A DNA stretch of 64,000 nucleotides from G051903925 sp051903925. Its GTDB lineage: Bacteria; Pseudomonadota; Alphaproteobacteria; Zavarziniales; Zavarziniaceae. Positions 8,726 to 19,759 of the stretch are shown here, piece by piece (position 1 is the first letter of the stretch; the number at the start of each line of letters is the position of its first letter). Below the pieces are notes generated by a model. It worked only from the letters and a program-made list of their open reading frames with translations, was not told the DNA's origin and made no database searches. A program made the translations under genes and the position numbers. Where the stretch lies: assembly GCF_051903925.1 (NCBI RefSeq), contig NZ_CP173678.1, forward strand, positions 2,852,001 through 2,916,000, given 5' to 3'.

Positions 8726-10081
8726 ATGCGTGCTTACGGAGTTCCGTCGCAGGACGGGTTGAACGGGTGGACGTTGGCCCGGCTGGGGCGGATGGCCGTC
8801 GCCTGCGTCGTTGCCGTTTCGACGGCCCTGGGCCTGGCGGGGCCGGTCGGCGCCCAGACCGAACTGCTCATCGACGATCCCAACTTCAAGCCGATCCCGA
8901 TCGCGATCCCGCAATTCGCCGGCGGCGGTCAGCTGGCCAGCGGCATTCCTGGCGTGGTTGCGGCCGACCTGCAGAATTCCGGCCTGTTCGAGGTGGTCAA
9001 TCCGGCGTCCTACATCCAGTCGCCGGACGCGCTGCAGGCCGGTCCCCGGTTCGAAGACTGGGCCGTGATCAACGCCCAGGCCCTGGTCAGCGGCAACGCC
9101 ATCGGCCAGGCGGATGGCCGCACCCGCGTTGAATTCCGCCTGTGGGACGTCTATGCGCAGACACAGCTGACCGGCTATGCCTATGTCACGACCAATGACA
9201 ACTGGCGGCGCATCGGCCACCTGATCGCCGACCAGATCTACAAGGCGCTGACGGGCGAGGAAGGGTATTTCGACACCCGCATCGTCTACATCGCCGAGAG
9301 CGGCCCCTCCACCCGCCGGGTGAAGCGCCTGGCGATCATGGACCAGGACGGGGAAAACAATCGCTACCTGACCAACGGCAACGACCTGGTGCTGACGCCC
9401 CGGTTCTCGCCGAACAGCCAGGAAATCACCTACATGTCGTACTTCAACAACCGGCCGCGTGTGTACCTGTTCGACATCGGGACGGGCCGGCAGGAAGTAC
9501 TTGGCGACTTCCCCGGCATGACCTATGCGCCGCGTTTTTCTCCTGACGGGTCAAAGGTGATCATGTCGATGGCCCAGGACGGCGACAGCAGCCTCTATGT
9601 CATGGACCTGTCGACACGGCGGGTCAGCCGCCTGACCAACACGCCGGGGGTCATCGACACCTCCCCCAGCTATTCGCCGGACGGGTCGCAGATCGTCTTC
9701 AATTCGGACCGCGGCGGCAGCCAGCAGCTCTATGTGATGGGGGCCGGCGGCGGCGGGGCCACGCGCATCAGCTTTGGCAGCGGCCGCTATGCGACGCCCG
9801 TCTGGTCGCCGCGCGGCGACCTGATCGCCTTCACGCGGATGGGCGGGGGTGGCTTCCAGATCGGCGTGATGAAGCCCGACGGCAGCGGCGAGCGGATCCT
9901 GTCCCAGGGCACCGGCGCCGTGCAGGAGGGGCCGACCTGGGCGCCCAATGGCCGCGTCCTGATGTTCTATCGGGGCTCTAAGCTGGTCTCGATCGACATA
10001 TCGGGCCGCATTCCCGAATGGGTCCGGTCCAAGCCGGCCGGCGGCGCGTCGGACCCCGCCTGGTCGCCGCTGCTCCAGTAG
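8726..10081 (+). CDS. tolB: TolB periplasmic beta-propeller protein
   Basis: 451 residues. A signal peptide (MAVACVVAVSTALGLAGPVGAQ) precedes the N-terminal TolB domain (IPIAIPQFAGG) and a six-bladed propeller with repeated PRFSPDGS/PSYSPDGSQIVF blades. TolB binds Pal and the TolA C-terminus. ATG 8726 has GAGG 9 bases upstream; an alternative GTG at 8711 overlaps the tolA stop by four bases and would add five residues, and cannot be excluded. Confidence 0.95.
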   Translation: MRAYGVPSQDGLNGWTLARLGRMAVACVVAVSTALGLAGPVGAQTELLIDDPNFKPIPIAIPQFAGGGQLASGIPGVVAADLQNSGLFEVVNPASYIQSPDALQAGPRFEDWAVINAQALVSGNAIGQADGRTRVEFRLWDVYAQTQLTGYAYVTTNDNWRRIGHLIADQIYKALTGEEGYFDTRIVYIAESGPSTRRVKRLAIMDQDGENNRYLTNGNDLVLTPRFSPNSQEITYMSYFNNRPRVYLFDIGTGRQEVLGDFPGMTYAPRFSPDGSKVIMSMAQDGDSSLYVMDLSTRRVSRLTNTPGVIDTSPSYSPDGSQIVFNSDRGGSQQLYVMGAGGGGATRISFGSGRYATPVWSPRGDLIAFTRMGGGGFQIGVMKPDGSGERILSQGTGAVQEGPTWAPNGRVLMFYRGSKLVSIDISGRIPEWVRSKPAGGASDPAWSPLLQ

Positions 10082-10245
10082 CGGCGGTCGCGGACAAACT
10101 GCACCGCAAGTGACAGCCGGCACAGCGGGCGCGAAAACCATTGACAAGCCGATGGACTTCGCGCCTGCGAAAAGCTACTCTTATGGCCCCAACAAAATGG
10201 TGCGTTCGCTTAATGAAACGCACCGGTAGCGGGAGTCACAGCATT

Positions 10246-10788
10246 ATGCAGTTCACCAAGTCCGGTTCCAAGCTGGTCGGCCTTCTCGCTGTCCTGGCCC
10301 TGGTCGCGGCCTGCGAGTCCACCCCGGCAAGCTCCGACAACACCGGTGGCAGCGGCGGTCCGGTCACCCAGTCCCCGCCGCCGTCGCCGCCGCCCCCGAT
10401 GGCGGGTGGCCCGATCCCCGGCAGCGCCCAGGATTTCGAGGTCAATGTCGGCGACCGCGTGTTCTTCGACTTCGACCGTTCCGACCTGACGCCGGAAGGC
10501 CAGGCAACCCTGCAGCGCCAGGCCGCCTGGCTGCAGCAGTATCCGCAGGTCGTCGCCACGATCGAGGGCCACACCGACGAGCGCGGCACGCGTGAGTACA
10601 ACCTGGGCCTGGGCGAGCGTCGCGCGAACTCCGCGAAGCGCTTCCTCGTCTCGCAGGGCATCGACTCCAGCCGGCTGAGCGTCATCAGCTATGGCAAGGA
10701 GCGTCCGGCGGTCGATGGCTCGGGTGAGGCCGTGTACGCCCAGAACCGCCGTGCGGTCACGGTGGTCGGCAACACCGTCACCCAGTAA
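10246..10788 (+). CDS. pal: Peptidoglycan-associated lipoprotein Pal
   Basis: 180 residues. The signal peptide ends in a lipobox (LVAAC), so the mature protein starts with a lipidated Cys and sits in the outer membrane. A Pro/Gly-rich linker leads to an OmpA-like peptidoglycan-binding domain (FFDFDRSDLTPEGQ; EGHTDERGTREYNLGLGERRA). Partner of TolA and TolB. It is separated from tolB by 164 bases, so it may have its own promoter. ATG 10246 is chosen for the compact signal peptide; GGGAG lies about 10 bases upstream. Confidence 0.96.
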   Translation: MQFTKSGSKLVGLLAVLALVAACESTPASSDNTGGSGGPVTQSPPPSPPPPMAGGPIPGSAQDFEVNVGDRVFFDFDRSDLTPEGQATLQRQAAWLQQYPQVVATIEGHTDERGTREYNLGLGERRANSAKRFLVSQGIDSSRLSVISYGKERPAVDGSGEAVYAQNRRAVTVVGNTVTQ

Positions 10789-10815
10789 GGGACCCGGCAT
10801 CGGGCAGATCGTGGG

Positions 10816-10838
10816 TGTGGGGCGCCTGGCGTCCCCAC
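10816..10838. terminator. Hairpin downstream of pal
   Basis: GTGGGG and CCCCAC arms flank a short GC-rich centre about 28 bases after the pal stop. There is no T-run, so it may protect the 3' end or pause transcription rather than terminate it. Confidence 0.35.
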
Positions 10839-10844
10839 CCTGAT

Positions 10845-10864
10845 CCCGCCCGGCGGGGCTTTCT
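10845..10864 (+). terminator. Candidate intrinsic terminator after pal
   Basis: CCCGC-CCG-GCGGG stem followed by a T-rich stretch (CTTTCT). Short stem; plausible but weak terminator. Confidence 0.45.
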
Positions 10865-10895
10865 GGCACCGCATGACCGTGTCGTTGAGTCTTCA

Positions 10896-10930
10896 GCGCC
10901 CGCCGGCCAGCCCGGCGGGCGCTGTCGTTT
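10896..10930 (+). terminator. Strong hairpin terminator between pal and cpoB
   Basis: A perfect 11-bp stem (GCGCCCGCCGG at 10896-10906 with CCGGCGGGCGC at 10912-10922) closes a five-base loop and is followed by TGTCGTTT. This is the best terminator candidate for the tol-pal transcript. Confidence 0.7.
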
Positions 10931-11084
10931 CGGCGTCGTCGCCGCGTTGCCGGGGCCAAAGCGGCATCGCGCCGTCTTGCCCTGCGCCCGCCGCCCTGCT
11001 GTCATGGGCGCGCCGGGATGTGGCGCGTGCCCTCGGCCCGCGTCACACCTCCATTCCGCCGCAATCTTGCGTGATCCTCTGCCC

Positions 11085-12083
11085 ATGTCCTTTTCGATTC
11101 GGCCTGCCATGGTTCGCCCCGTGCTGATCCGCGTTGCCCTGTCCGGCATGCTGTCCCTGTCGGCCCTGTGCGTGGCGGGGCTGCCCGGCATGGCGCCCCC
11201 CGCCGCCGCACAGAGCTATGAGCTGCAGGACCTGCGCTTCCAGGTGCAGCAGCTCCAGGCCCAGCTTGAGACGCTCCAGCGCCAGGCCTATGGCGGCGCC
11301 CAGATGGGTGGCGCGCCAGCCCTGGGCGGCGCCGGCGGCAATGTGGAGGTCCGGCTGAGCAAGCTGGAGACCATGTACCGCGAGCTGAACGGCCGGATCG
11401 AGGAAATGGGCTTCCAGATCAAGCGCCTGGGCGATCGGATCGATGTCGCGCAGAAGGACGTCGACTTGCGCCTGTCGGCGTTGGAGGGGGGCGGCGGCGC
11501 GTCCGCGGCGGGCGTCGACGTGGCCTCCGCGGACGCAGCGCGCCCCGCGAACGACGCGGCGGGCATGGCGGCCAGCGATGGTGGCGGCGCCCCCCCGCCC
11601 GACGGCGGAATGGGGACGCTGGGCACGCTGCGCGGCAATCCGGACGAGGTCGCGCCCCCGCCACCGCTTGCGGGCCGTTCGACCCAGACCGCCGCCCTCA
11701 GCCCACGCGACCAGTACAACGCGGCCATGGCGCTGCTGCGGCAGGGCGACTACGCCGCGGCGGAGTCGGGCTTTTCCGACTTTCTCAGCCTCTACCCGGA
11801 CGACGGCCTGGCACCCAATGCGCAGTACTGGCTGGGCGAGAGCCACTACGTCCGCGGCGATTACGAGGCGGCGGCGGCGACCTTCCTGGGCTCCGTGAAG
11901 CAGTATCCCAGCGGGGCCAAGGCCCCCGACAGCATGCTGAAGCTGGGCATGAGCCTGATCGAGATGGGGCAGGCCCGCGAAGCCTGCGCGGCCCTGGGCG
12001 AGATCGGCAGCCGCTATCCCGATGCCTCCACCGCGATCAAGCAGCGCGTCCAGCGCGAGCGCCAGCGCGCCGGGTGCAGCTGA
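11085..12083 (+). CDS. cpoB: CpoB/YbgF, Tol-Pal coordinator
   Basis: 332 residues. A signal peptide (ending PPAAAQ), a coiled coil (LQDLRFQVQQLQAQLETLQR) that trimerises family members, a Gly/Ala/Pro-rich linker and C-terminal TPR repeats (YNAAMALLRQGDYAAAESGF, APNAQYWLGESHYVRGDYEAA). CpoB links peptidoglycan synthesis to outer-membrane constriction in the periplasm. ATG 11109 is an alternative start that keeps the signal peptide; neither has a clear ribosome binding site. Its 3' end overlaps tilS by ten bases. Confidence 0.92.
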   Translation: MSFSIRPAMVRPVLIRVALSGMLSLSALCVAGLPGMAPPAAAQSYELQDLRFQVQQLQAQLETLQRQAYGGAQMGGAPALGGAGGNVEVRLSKLETMYRELNGRIEEMGFQIKRLGDRIDVAQKDVDLRLSALEGGGGASAAGVDVASADAARPANDAAGMAASDGGGAPPPDGGMGTLGTLRGNPDEVAPPPPLAGRSTQTAALSPRDQYNAAMALLRQGDYAAAESGFSDFLSLYPDDGLAPNAQYWLGESHYVRGDYEAAAATFLGSVKQYPSGAKAPDSMLKLGMSLIEMGQAREACAALGEIGSRYPDASTAIKQRVQRERQRAGCS

Positions 12084-13504
12084 GGCGGGCCAGCGGCCTG
12101 CCAGACCCGGCAGGCGAGCCGGTCGCGGCCGCGACACAGCGGCCGCTGGATGATGCCCGGTTCGCGGCAGCTCTGGCGCCGCTGGTGCCGGACGACCCGC
12201 GGCGCGTGGCGGTCGCGGTCTCGGGCGGTGCGGACAGTGTCGCCCTACTGCTTCTGATGGCGCGGTGGGCCTCGACGCGTCGCGTGGCGCTGGTCGTGCT
12301 CAGTGTCGATCATTGCCTGCGCTCCGAATCAGGTGCCGAGGCGCGCTGGGTCGCCGATCTGGCAAGGCGCCTGGACCTGCCCTGCGAGATCCTGGCCTGG
12401 ACAGCGCCGAAGCCGGCCAGTGGCCTGCCCGCGGCGGCGCGGGCGGCGCGCTATCGCCTGCTGCTCGAGGGGTGTCGCCGGCATGGTGCGGCGCACCTGG
12501 CCCTGGCCCATCACCGGGACGACCAGGCGGAAACGGTCCTGCTGAACCTGGGACGGGGCAGCGGGGTTGACGGACTGGCCGCCATGCCGGCCTTGCGCCG
12601 GGTCCATGGGATCGCCCTGCTGCGACCCTTGCTGGACGTCGACAAGGCGTGCCTGCGTGCCACCCTTCGCGCGGCGGGCCAGGACTGGCTGGAGGATCCG
12701 ACCAATCGCGATCCGCGCTTCCTGCGGCCTCGCCTGCGCGAGGTGGCGCCGGCGCTGGCGGCGGCGGGCGTGACGCCGGCGCGGATCGCCGGCACGGCGC
12801 GGCGCATGGCGCGGGCGCGGGCGGCCCTGGAGGCGGCGACCGACGCCCTTTCGGTGCAGGCGGCACGCCGCGCGGCCCAGGGCCATGTCCTGCTTCACCG
12901 CCGCGCGCTGGCGGCAGCACCTGATGAAATCGCGCTGCGCCTGCTGGCCCGCCTGATCCGCGGCATCTCCGGCGCCGTAGCCTTGCGGGAGGAACGACTT
13001 GAGCGTCTGCTCGCCTGGGTGCAGGCCGGTCCTGGGTCGGGTGGGCGGACACTGGGCGGCTGCCGCGTGGTGGCGCGCCGGGACGAGCTTCTCCTTTGCC
13101 GCGAACTGGCGGCGGTGGGTCCCGACGTGGCGCTGGCGCCGGGGGACCGGGCGGTCTGGGACGGGCGCTTCGTCGTGGCGTTGGCGCCCGACGCGGCCCC
13201 TGGCGTGGTACGGCCGCTGGGGCCGCGGGCGGCGGCGCCGGGTGCGGCGGCACTGCCCGGCGTTGTGCGGGCGGGCCTTCCGGCCTTGTGGTCGGGTGAC
13301 CGCCTCGTGGCGGCCCCGCTGGCCGGATTGGCGGGTGGCGGCTTCGACGCGACGCTGCTGGAGCCCGCTGGAGGTGGAAATATCGTGGGCGAGGCGGTCC
13401 AGGACGATATGGTGAGTTGTCTGGCCCGCACTTCAGCTTATCTTTACGGTGACGGGTGCAGCATCGTGGCGAGCCCGCCGACGCTCAATGTGGCCTGTGG
13501 GTAA
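12074..13504 (+). CDS. tilS: tRNA(Ile)-lysidine synthase TilS
   Basis: 476 residues. The N-type ATP pyrophosphatase P-loop SGGADS (residues 50-55) and blocks VDHCLRSESGAEARWV and ALAHHRDDQAETVLLNLGRGSG identify TilS, which converts the wobble C of tRNA-Ile(CAU) to lysidine with ATP and lysine. The C-terminal half is less conserved. The start is a GTG at 12074 overlapping cpoB; an extra 40-residue N-terminal tail precedes the catalytic domain. Its closeness to ftsH is the usual bacterial order. Confidence 0.94.
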   Translation: MQLRRASGLPDPAGEPVAAATQRPLDDARFAAALAPLVPDDPRRVAVAVSGGADSVALLLLMARWASTRRVALVVLSVDHCLRSESGAEARWVADLARRLDLPCEILAWTAPKPASGLPAAARAARYRLLLEGCRRHGAAHLALAHHRDDQAETVLLNLGRGSGVDGLAAMPALRRVHGIALLRPLLDVDKACLRATLRAAGQDWLEDPTNRDPRFLRPRLREVAPALAAAGVTPARIAGTARRMARARAALEAATDALSVQAARRAAQGHVLLHRRALAAAPDEIALRLLARLIRGISGAVALREERLERLLAWVQAGPGSGGRTLGGCRVVARRDELLLCRELAAVGPDVALAPGDRAVWDGRFVVALAPDAAPGVVRPLGPRAAAPGAAALPGVVRAGLPALWSGDRLVAAPLAGLAGGGFDATLLEPAGGGNIVGEAVQDDMVSCLARTSAYLYGDGCSIVASPPTLNVACG

Positions 13505-13519
13505 GGAAAGACCGAGATC

Positions 13520-15454
<1,935 letters not shown>

Positions 15455-15476
15455 GCCCCGCTGCATCGCCAAATGG

Positions 15477-15510
15477 AAACGGCCCCGGAGGAAACTCCGG
15501 GGCCGTTTTC
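15477..15510 (+). terminator. Intrinsic terminator of ftsH
   Basis: A perfect 12-bp stem (ACGGCCCCGGAG / CTCCGGGGCCGT) with a GAAA tetraloop, followed by TTTTC. Textbook rho-independent terminator, located 25 bases after the stop. Confidence 0.92.
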
Positions 15511-15545
15511 GTATGCGTCGCCGTCAGGCTTTGGCAGGCCGGGCG

Positions 15546-16442
15546 CTAGGGGCGGGTGATGACCTTGTAGCCATAGGTGTTCTTGTGCCCGGCCGCCTTG
15601 GGCGGGTTCCAGCCATGGCCGTCGAGTACCGCGCTGTACCCGTCGCGGATCGCGGCATCGGCCAGCGTCTCGAACGGCTTGTAGAGGTGATGCTCCTGCC
15701 CCTCGTTGATGAAGGGCGAGTTCACGATCGTGTTGTAGGAACAGTGCAGCAGCGTGCGCGGCCGGTTCGACGGATTGGGACCGGAGGCATGCAGCGTGTT
15801 GCCATGGAAGAAGCAGGCATCGCCCGGCTCCATGACCATCGGCACGGTCTCGCATTGCTGCAGCACCAGCTCCAGGCGCTCGGGGTCAAAGGCCACGGAT
15901 TCGCCCACCGCCTTGTGGTCGACCCGGCCCAGAAGGTGCGAGCGGCGGACCAGCTTCATGCAGCCATTGTTCTCGTCCACCGGGTCGACGGCGACGGTGA
16001 CGGTCAGCATGTCGGGCCAGAGGGCACCCTCGTTGTACCAATAGGGGTAGTCCTGGTGCCAGTCCCAGCGCCCCTTGGTGTTGGGCGCCTTCATCGAAAG
16101 CTTGGAATGCCAGTGATAGACCGGCGCTCCCAGAAGGGCGGCCGAGTTCTCGATCATGCGGGCGATGAAGGGCACGCGGCCAAGCCAGGTCGGTCCCGGT
16201 TCGGTCCAGCCGATGACCTCCTGCGGGTTGCCGTCGCTGTCAGCGACGGCCCGCAGCTTGCCACCGATCGTGGGGTCCGCCAGGCACGCCTGGCGCAGCG
16301 GCTCGATCTCCTCGCGGGAGAGGAACTGCTTCACGATCACATAGCCGTCGCGGTGAAAGGCCGCGATCTCCTCGGCCGTCAACGGGCGCTCGGTTGCGGG
16401 CGCCGCATCCGGTGGGGTGACGGGGGCGGTTGCTGCCGGCAT
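15546..16442 (-). CDS. Phytanoyl-CoA dioxygenase (PhyH) family protein
   Basis: 298 residues of the Fe(II)/2-oxoglutarate oxygenase superfamily. The first metal-binding pair is His129-x-Asp131 in WDWHQDYPYW, with the distal His in NTLHASGPN and a following Arg (PRTLLH) suited to 2-oxoglutarate. The N-terminal FHRDGYVIVKQFLSREEIEPL block is typical of PhyH proteins. Start 16442 is supported by AAGGAAG upstream. It is divergent from the hydrolase-oxygenase operon and likely co-regulated with it. The hydroxylated substrate is unknown. Confidence 0.87.
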   Translation of the reverse strand: MPAATAPVTPPDAAPATERPLTAEEIAAFHRDGYVIVKQFLSREEIEPLRQACLADPTIGGKLRAVADSDGNPQEVIGWTEPGPTWLGRVPFIARMIENSAALLGAPVYHWHSKLSMKAPNTKGRWDWHQDYPYWYNEGALWPDMLTVTVAVDPVDENNGCMKLVRRSHLLGRVDHKAVGESVAFDPERLELVLQQCETVPMVMEPGDACFFHGNTLHASGPNPSNRPRTLLHCSYNTIVNSPFINEGQEHHLYKPFETLADAAIRDGYSAVLDGHGWNPPKAAGHKNTYGYKVITRP

Positions 16443-16547
16443 GACGACTTCCTTCTCAGGCCCGAAAGGTGACGGCATACTGTACACAACGCGGTCGCAC
16501 CTGCAATTGTGCGTCTGCGAAAACCGGTGAAGGGCCCGCACGACTCC

Positions 16548-18551
16548 ATGGTCGCATCTCCAGAACCCCATGCCACGCAGCAGGTGCGCATTCCGCTGGC
16601 CGATGGCTGCGTGTTGCACGGCCGGCTGTGGCTGCCCGATGGCGATGCACCGGCGCCCTTGATCCTGGAATGGATTCCCTACCGCCAGTCGGATGCGACC
16701 GCGGTCGGTGATTCGATGCTGCATGGCTGGTTCGCCGGCCATGGCCTGGCCTGCCTGCGGGTCGACATCCGGGGCAGCGGCAATTCCGGCGGGATCCTGC
16801 AGGACGAGTACGTGGCGCAGGAGCAGGATGATGCCGTCGCGGTGATCGCCTGGGCCGCGGCGCAGCCCTGGTGCACGGGTGCGGTCGGCATGATCGGCAT
16901 CTCGTGGGGGGGCTTCGCCGCGCTCCAGGTGGCGGCGCGCCGCCCGCCGGCCCTGAAGGCGATCATCACCGCCTGCTCCACGGATGACCGGCATGCGGAC
17001 GATGTGCACTTCATGGGTGGGGCGCTGCTCAATGACGGGTTGTCCTGGGGCTCCGGCCTGTTCGGGCAATTGTTGCGGCCACCCGATCCCGCCCATGCGG
17101 GTCCCGGCTGGCGCGACGTGTGGCTGCAGAGGATGGCGGCGCTGGAACCGCCGCTGGCGACCTGGCTGGCGCATCCCGTGCGCGACGCCTACTGGCGCCA
17201 CGGCTCGGTGGCGGAGGACTATGCCGCGATCGCCTGTCCGGTGATGGCGGTGGGCGGCTGGACGGATGGGTATTGCAACGCAATCCTGCGGCTGCTGGCG
17301 GGGCTTGAGGTTCCGCGTCAGGGGCTGATCGGACCCTGGACGCATGTCTACCCCAACTGGGGCGTGCCGGGACCGGCGATCGGCTTCCTTCGCCATGCCT
17401 TGCGCTGGTGGCGGCGCTGGCTGCTGGACGAGCCGAACGGCATTGATGCGGAGCCGATGCTGACGGCCTGGCTGGGCCGCGACCTGGTGCCGGATCCGCA
17501 GGCCATGACGCTGGGCGGGCACTGGCTGCGGATCCCGCATTGGCCAGCACCGGCGGAGCGGGTGGTCCTGCATGGCGGCGAAGGCACCCTGGCGCCGCAC
17601 GCGGAGAACGCGCTGCCACCGGTGCTGGTCGATACGCCCCAGTACTGCGGTGGTGCCGGCGGCGAATGGTGCCCACTCGATGGCGGCGGCTCCGCGCCCG
17701 AGTTCCAGGCCGACCAGCGCCTGGACGACGGCTTGTCCGTCACTTTCGACAGCGTGCCGCTCGGCGCCGACCAGGACGTGCTGGGCCGCCCGGTCCTGGA
17801 GCTCGACATTGCCATGACGGGCGAGACGGCGCTGCTGGCCGCCCGCCTGTGCGAGGTGCGCGACGATGGCACGTCCGCCCGCGTCACGTTCGGCCTGCTG
17901 CGTGTCAGCCGCCCGCCGGACGTGGCGGCCGGCGCCCGCTTCCCCCTCCGGCTGGAGCTCAAGGCGGCCGGCTATCGCCTGGCCAGGGGCCGCAGGGTGC
18001 GGCTGGCGCTGTCCAACGCCTATTGGCCGATGGCCTGGCCCGAGGCGCGGGCCTGCCCGCTGACGGTGTGGCCGGGCAGCATCCGGCTGGAGCTGCCGCA
18101 GCCCCCCGCCGGGACCGAGGCGGCCGACCCTGGCTTTGGACCCCCGGAGGAGGGGACGCCCCTGGCGCATCGCGTGCTGGAGCGCGAGGAGGCAACGCGC
18201 ATCGCGTCCTGGAACCAGGGCAGCGGGCGCCACGAACTGGTCGTGAGCTATCGCCGCCGCACGCTGGAGCTGGGCGAACTGGTCTTCGGCGGCAGCGGCG
18301 AGGAACGCTACGGCGTCGACGCGCGCGATCCCGCCGGCGCCAGCGCCAGCTTCGTGCGGCGCAACCATTTTCGCCGGCCCGGCTGGGCCGTGCGCACCCA
18401 GGCAACGACCCGCGTCACGCGCGAGGAAGGCCGCTTCCGCCTTCAGGCCAGCGTGGCCGCCTATGAGTCTGAGGGTCGGGGATCCGTCGAGCGGCGGGTC
18501 TTCCTGCGGGCCTGGGACATGTTGATCGATCCAGAGGAGGACAAGGCATGA
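16548..18551 (+). CDS. CocE/NonD family serine hydrolase (X-Pro dipeptidyl-peptidase-like)
   Basis: 667 residues. An alpha/beta-hydrolase domain with nucleophile elbow GISWGG, a preceding LRVDIRGSGNSGG block and GPWTHVYPNWG carrying the catalytic His, followed by the C-terminal beta-sandwich (VSVTFDSVPL; RFPLRLELKAAGYRLARGRRVRLALS) shared by cocaine esterase and glutaryl-acylases. Such enzymes hydrolyse esters or amides. ATG 16548 is preferred; in-frame GTG 16509 would add 13 residues. It overlaps the Rieske gene by four bases, so they form an operon. Confidence 0.85.
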   Translation: MVASPEPHATQQVRIPLADGCVLHGRLWLPDGDAPAPLILEWIPYRQSDATAVGDSMLHGWFAGHGLACLRVDIRGSGNSGGILQDEYVAQEQDDAVAVIAWAAAQPWCTGAVGMIGISWGGFAALQVAARRPPALKAIITACSTDDRHADDVHFMGGALLNDGLSWGSGLFGQLLRPPDPAHAGPGWRDVWLQRMAALEPPLATWLAHPVRDAYWRHGSVAEDYAAIACPVMAVGGWTDGYCNAILRLLAGLEVPRQGLIGPWTHVYPNWGVPGPAIGFLRHALRWWRRWLLDEPNGIDAEPMLTAWLGRDLVPDPQAMTLGGHWLRIPHWPAPAERVVLHGGEGTLAPHAENALPPVLVDTPQYCGGAGGEWCPLDGGGSAPEFQADQRLDDGLSVTFDSVPLGADQDVLGRPVLELDIAMTGETALLAARLCEVRDDGTSARVTFGLLRVSRPPDVAAGARFPLRLELKAAGYRLARGRRVRLALSNAYWPMAWPEARACPLTVWPGSIRLELPQPPAGTEAADPGFGPPEEGTPLAHRVLEREEATRIASWNQGSGRHELVVSYRRRTLELGELVFGGSGEERYGVDARDPAGASASFVRRNHFRRPGWAVRTQATTRVTREEGRFRLQASVAAYESEGRGSVERRVFLRAWDMLIDPEEDKA

Positions 18552-19759
18552 GTTCTGGCCGAGGTGTGACTGCAGGGGGCGTGTTCGGGGCAGGCGTCCC
18601 CGAGCAGCCCTTTTCCGCGGACGTGTTTTCAGGCGTCCGCCGCCCGCTGCTGGAGGCCGAGACCCTGCCGCCCTGGTGCTATACCGATCCCGGCTTCTAC
18701 CGGCGCGAGGTGGAGCGCGTGTTCGGGCGGGCCTGGAACTTTGCCGGCCGCGCCGACCTGCTGAAGGAGCAGGGCAGCTACATCACCCTGGACTTCTGCG
18801 GCGTGCCCCTGGTCATGATCCGCGATCGCGACGGCACGATCCGCTGCCTGGCCAATTCCTGCCGCCACCGCGGCGCCCGCCTGGTCGAGGGGGAGGGGCG
18901 CATCAATGCCCTGTCCTGCCCCTATCACGCCTGGGGCTATGGCCTGGATGGGCACTTGCGCGTGGCGCCGCAGATGGATGACACGAAGGGCTTCTGCCTG
19001 GAGAACCACAACCTGGTCGGCTTCCGGGTGGAAACCTGGGGTGGCTTCCTGTTCTTCACCTTCGATCCCGATGCGCCGCCGCTGCTGCAGTGGCTGGGCG
19101 ACCTGCCCGAACGCCTCGCGGCCTATGACCTGGAGAGCCTGGTCACGGTCAAGCGCGACTTCTGGGACCTGGAGTGCAACTGGAAGATCTATATCGAGAA
19201 CGCGATGGAGTCGTATCATGTGCCTGTCGTGCACGCGAAGACGATCCAGTTGCAGAAGCGCGACATCAACCCGCCCGTCTATGGCGTCGGCGAATGGGCG
19301 GCGCTTTATACGCGGCACACCGGCAGCCGGGCCCTGGAGCAGGGCGATACCGGCTTTCCCTACCTGCCGAACCTGACGGGCATGAGTGCTGAGGGCACCT
19401 ACTACGTGATGCTCTACCCCTCGACCATGCTGGCGCTGACCTTCGACACGGTGTGGTGGCTGGAGCTGCATCCGCTGGGTCCCACGCGCACGCGCCTGAT
19501 CGCCGGCTACTGCTTTGCCAAGGAGACGATCGCCCGGCCCGACTTCGACAGCGTAGTGCAGCGCTACTACAAGCGCTGGGGCCGTTCCATCCCGGAGGAC
19601 AACGACATCTCGGTGATCCAGCAGGCGGGACTGAATTCCCCCTTCGCCCAGCCGGGCCGCTACTCGGCGCTGGAACCGCTGGTCCACGACCTGGCCAACT
19701 GGGTCCTTGACCGCGTCGTGGACCAGCGGCCGGCCACCGCAGGAGAGCGCGCAGCATGA
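18548..19759 (+). CDS. Rieske non-haem iron ring-hydroxylating-type oxygenase, large subunit
   Basis: 403 residues. The Rieske [2Fe-2S] ligands are Cys105-x-His107 (SCRHRG) and Cys124-x2-His127 (CPYHAW). The catalytic domain carries the ENAMESYHVPVVH motif with the two mononuclear-iron histidines. Such subunits oxidise aromatic or quaternary-amine substrates using electrons from a separate reductase, which is not seen nearby. It is in one operon with the preceding hydrolase and following dehydrogenase (ATGA overlaps at both ends). Confidence 0.9.
   Translation: MSSGRGVTAGGVFGAGVPEQPFSADVFSGVRRPLLEAETLPPWCYTDPGFYRREVERVFGRAWNFAGRADLLKEQGSYITLDFCGVPLVMIRDRDGTIRCLANSCRHRGARLVEGEGRINALSCPYHAWGYGLDGHLRVAPQMDDTKGFCLENHNLVGFRVETWGGFLFFTFDPDAPPLLQWLGDLPERLAAYDLESLVTVKRDFWDLECNWKIYIENAMESYHVPVVHAKTIQLQKRDINPPVYGVGEWAALYTRHTGSRALEQGDTGFPYLPNLTGMSAEGTYYVMLYPSTMLALTFDTVWWLELHPLGPTRTRLIAGYCFAKETIARPDFDSVVQRYYKRWGRSIPEDNDISVIQQAGLNSPFAQPGRYSALEPLVHDLANWVLDRVVDQRPATAGERAA

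Noticed and set aside
16509..16547. Upstream GTG start for the CocE-like hydrolase
   Set aside because: It adds 13 residues with no family match. ATG 16548 lies closer to the conserved region, although the difference cannot be settled by sequence alone.
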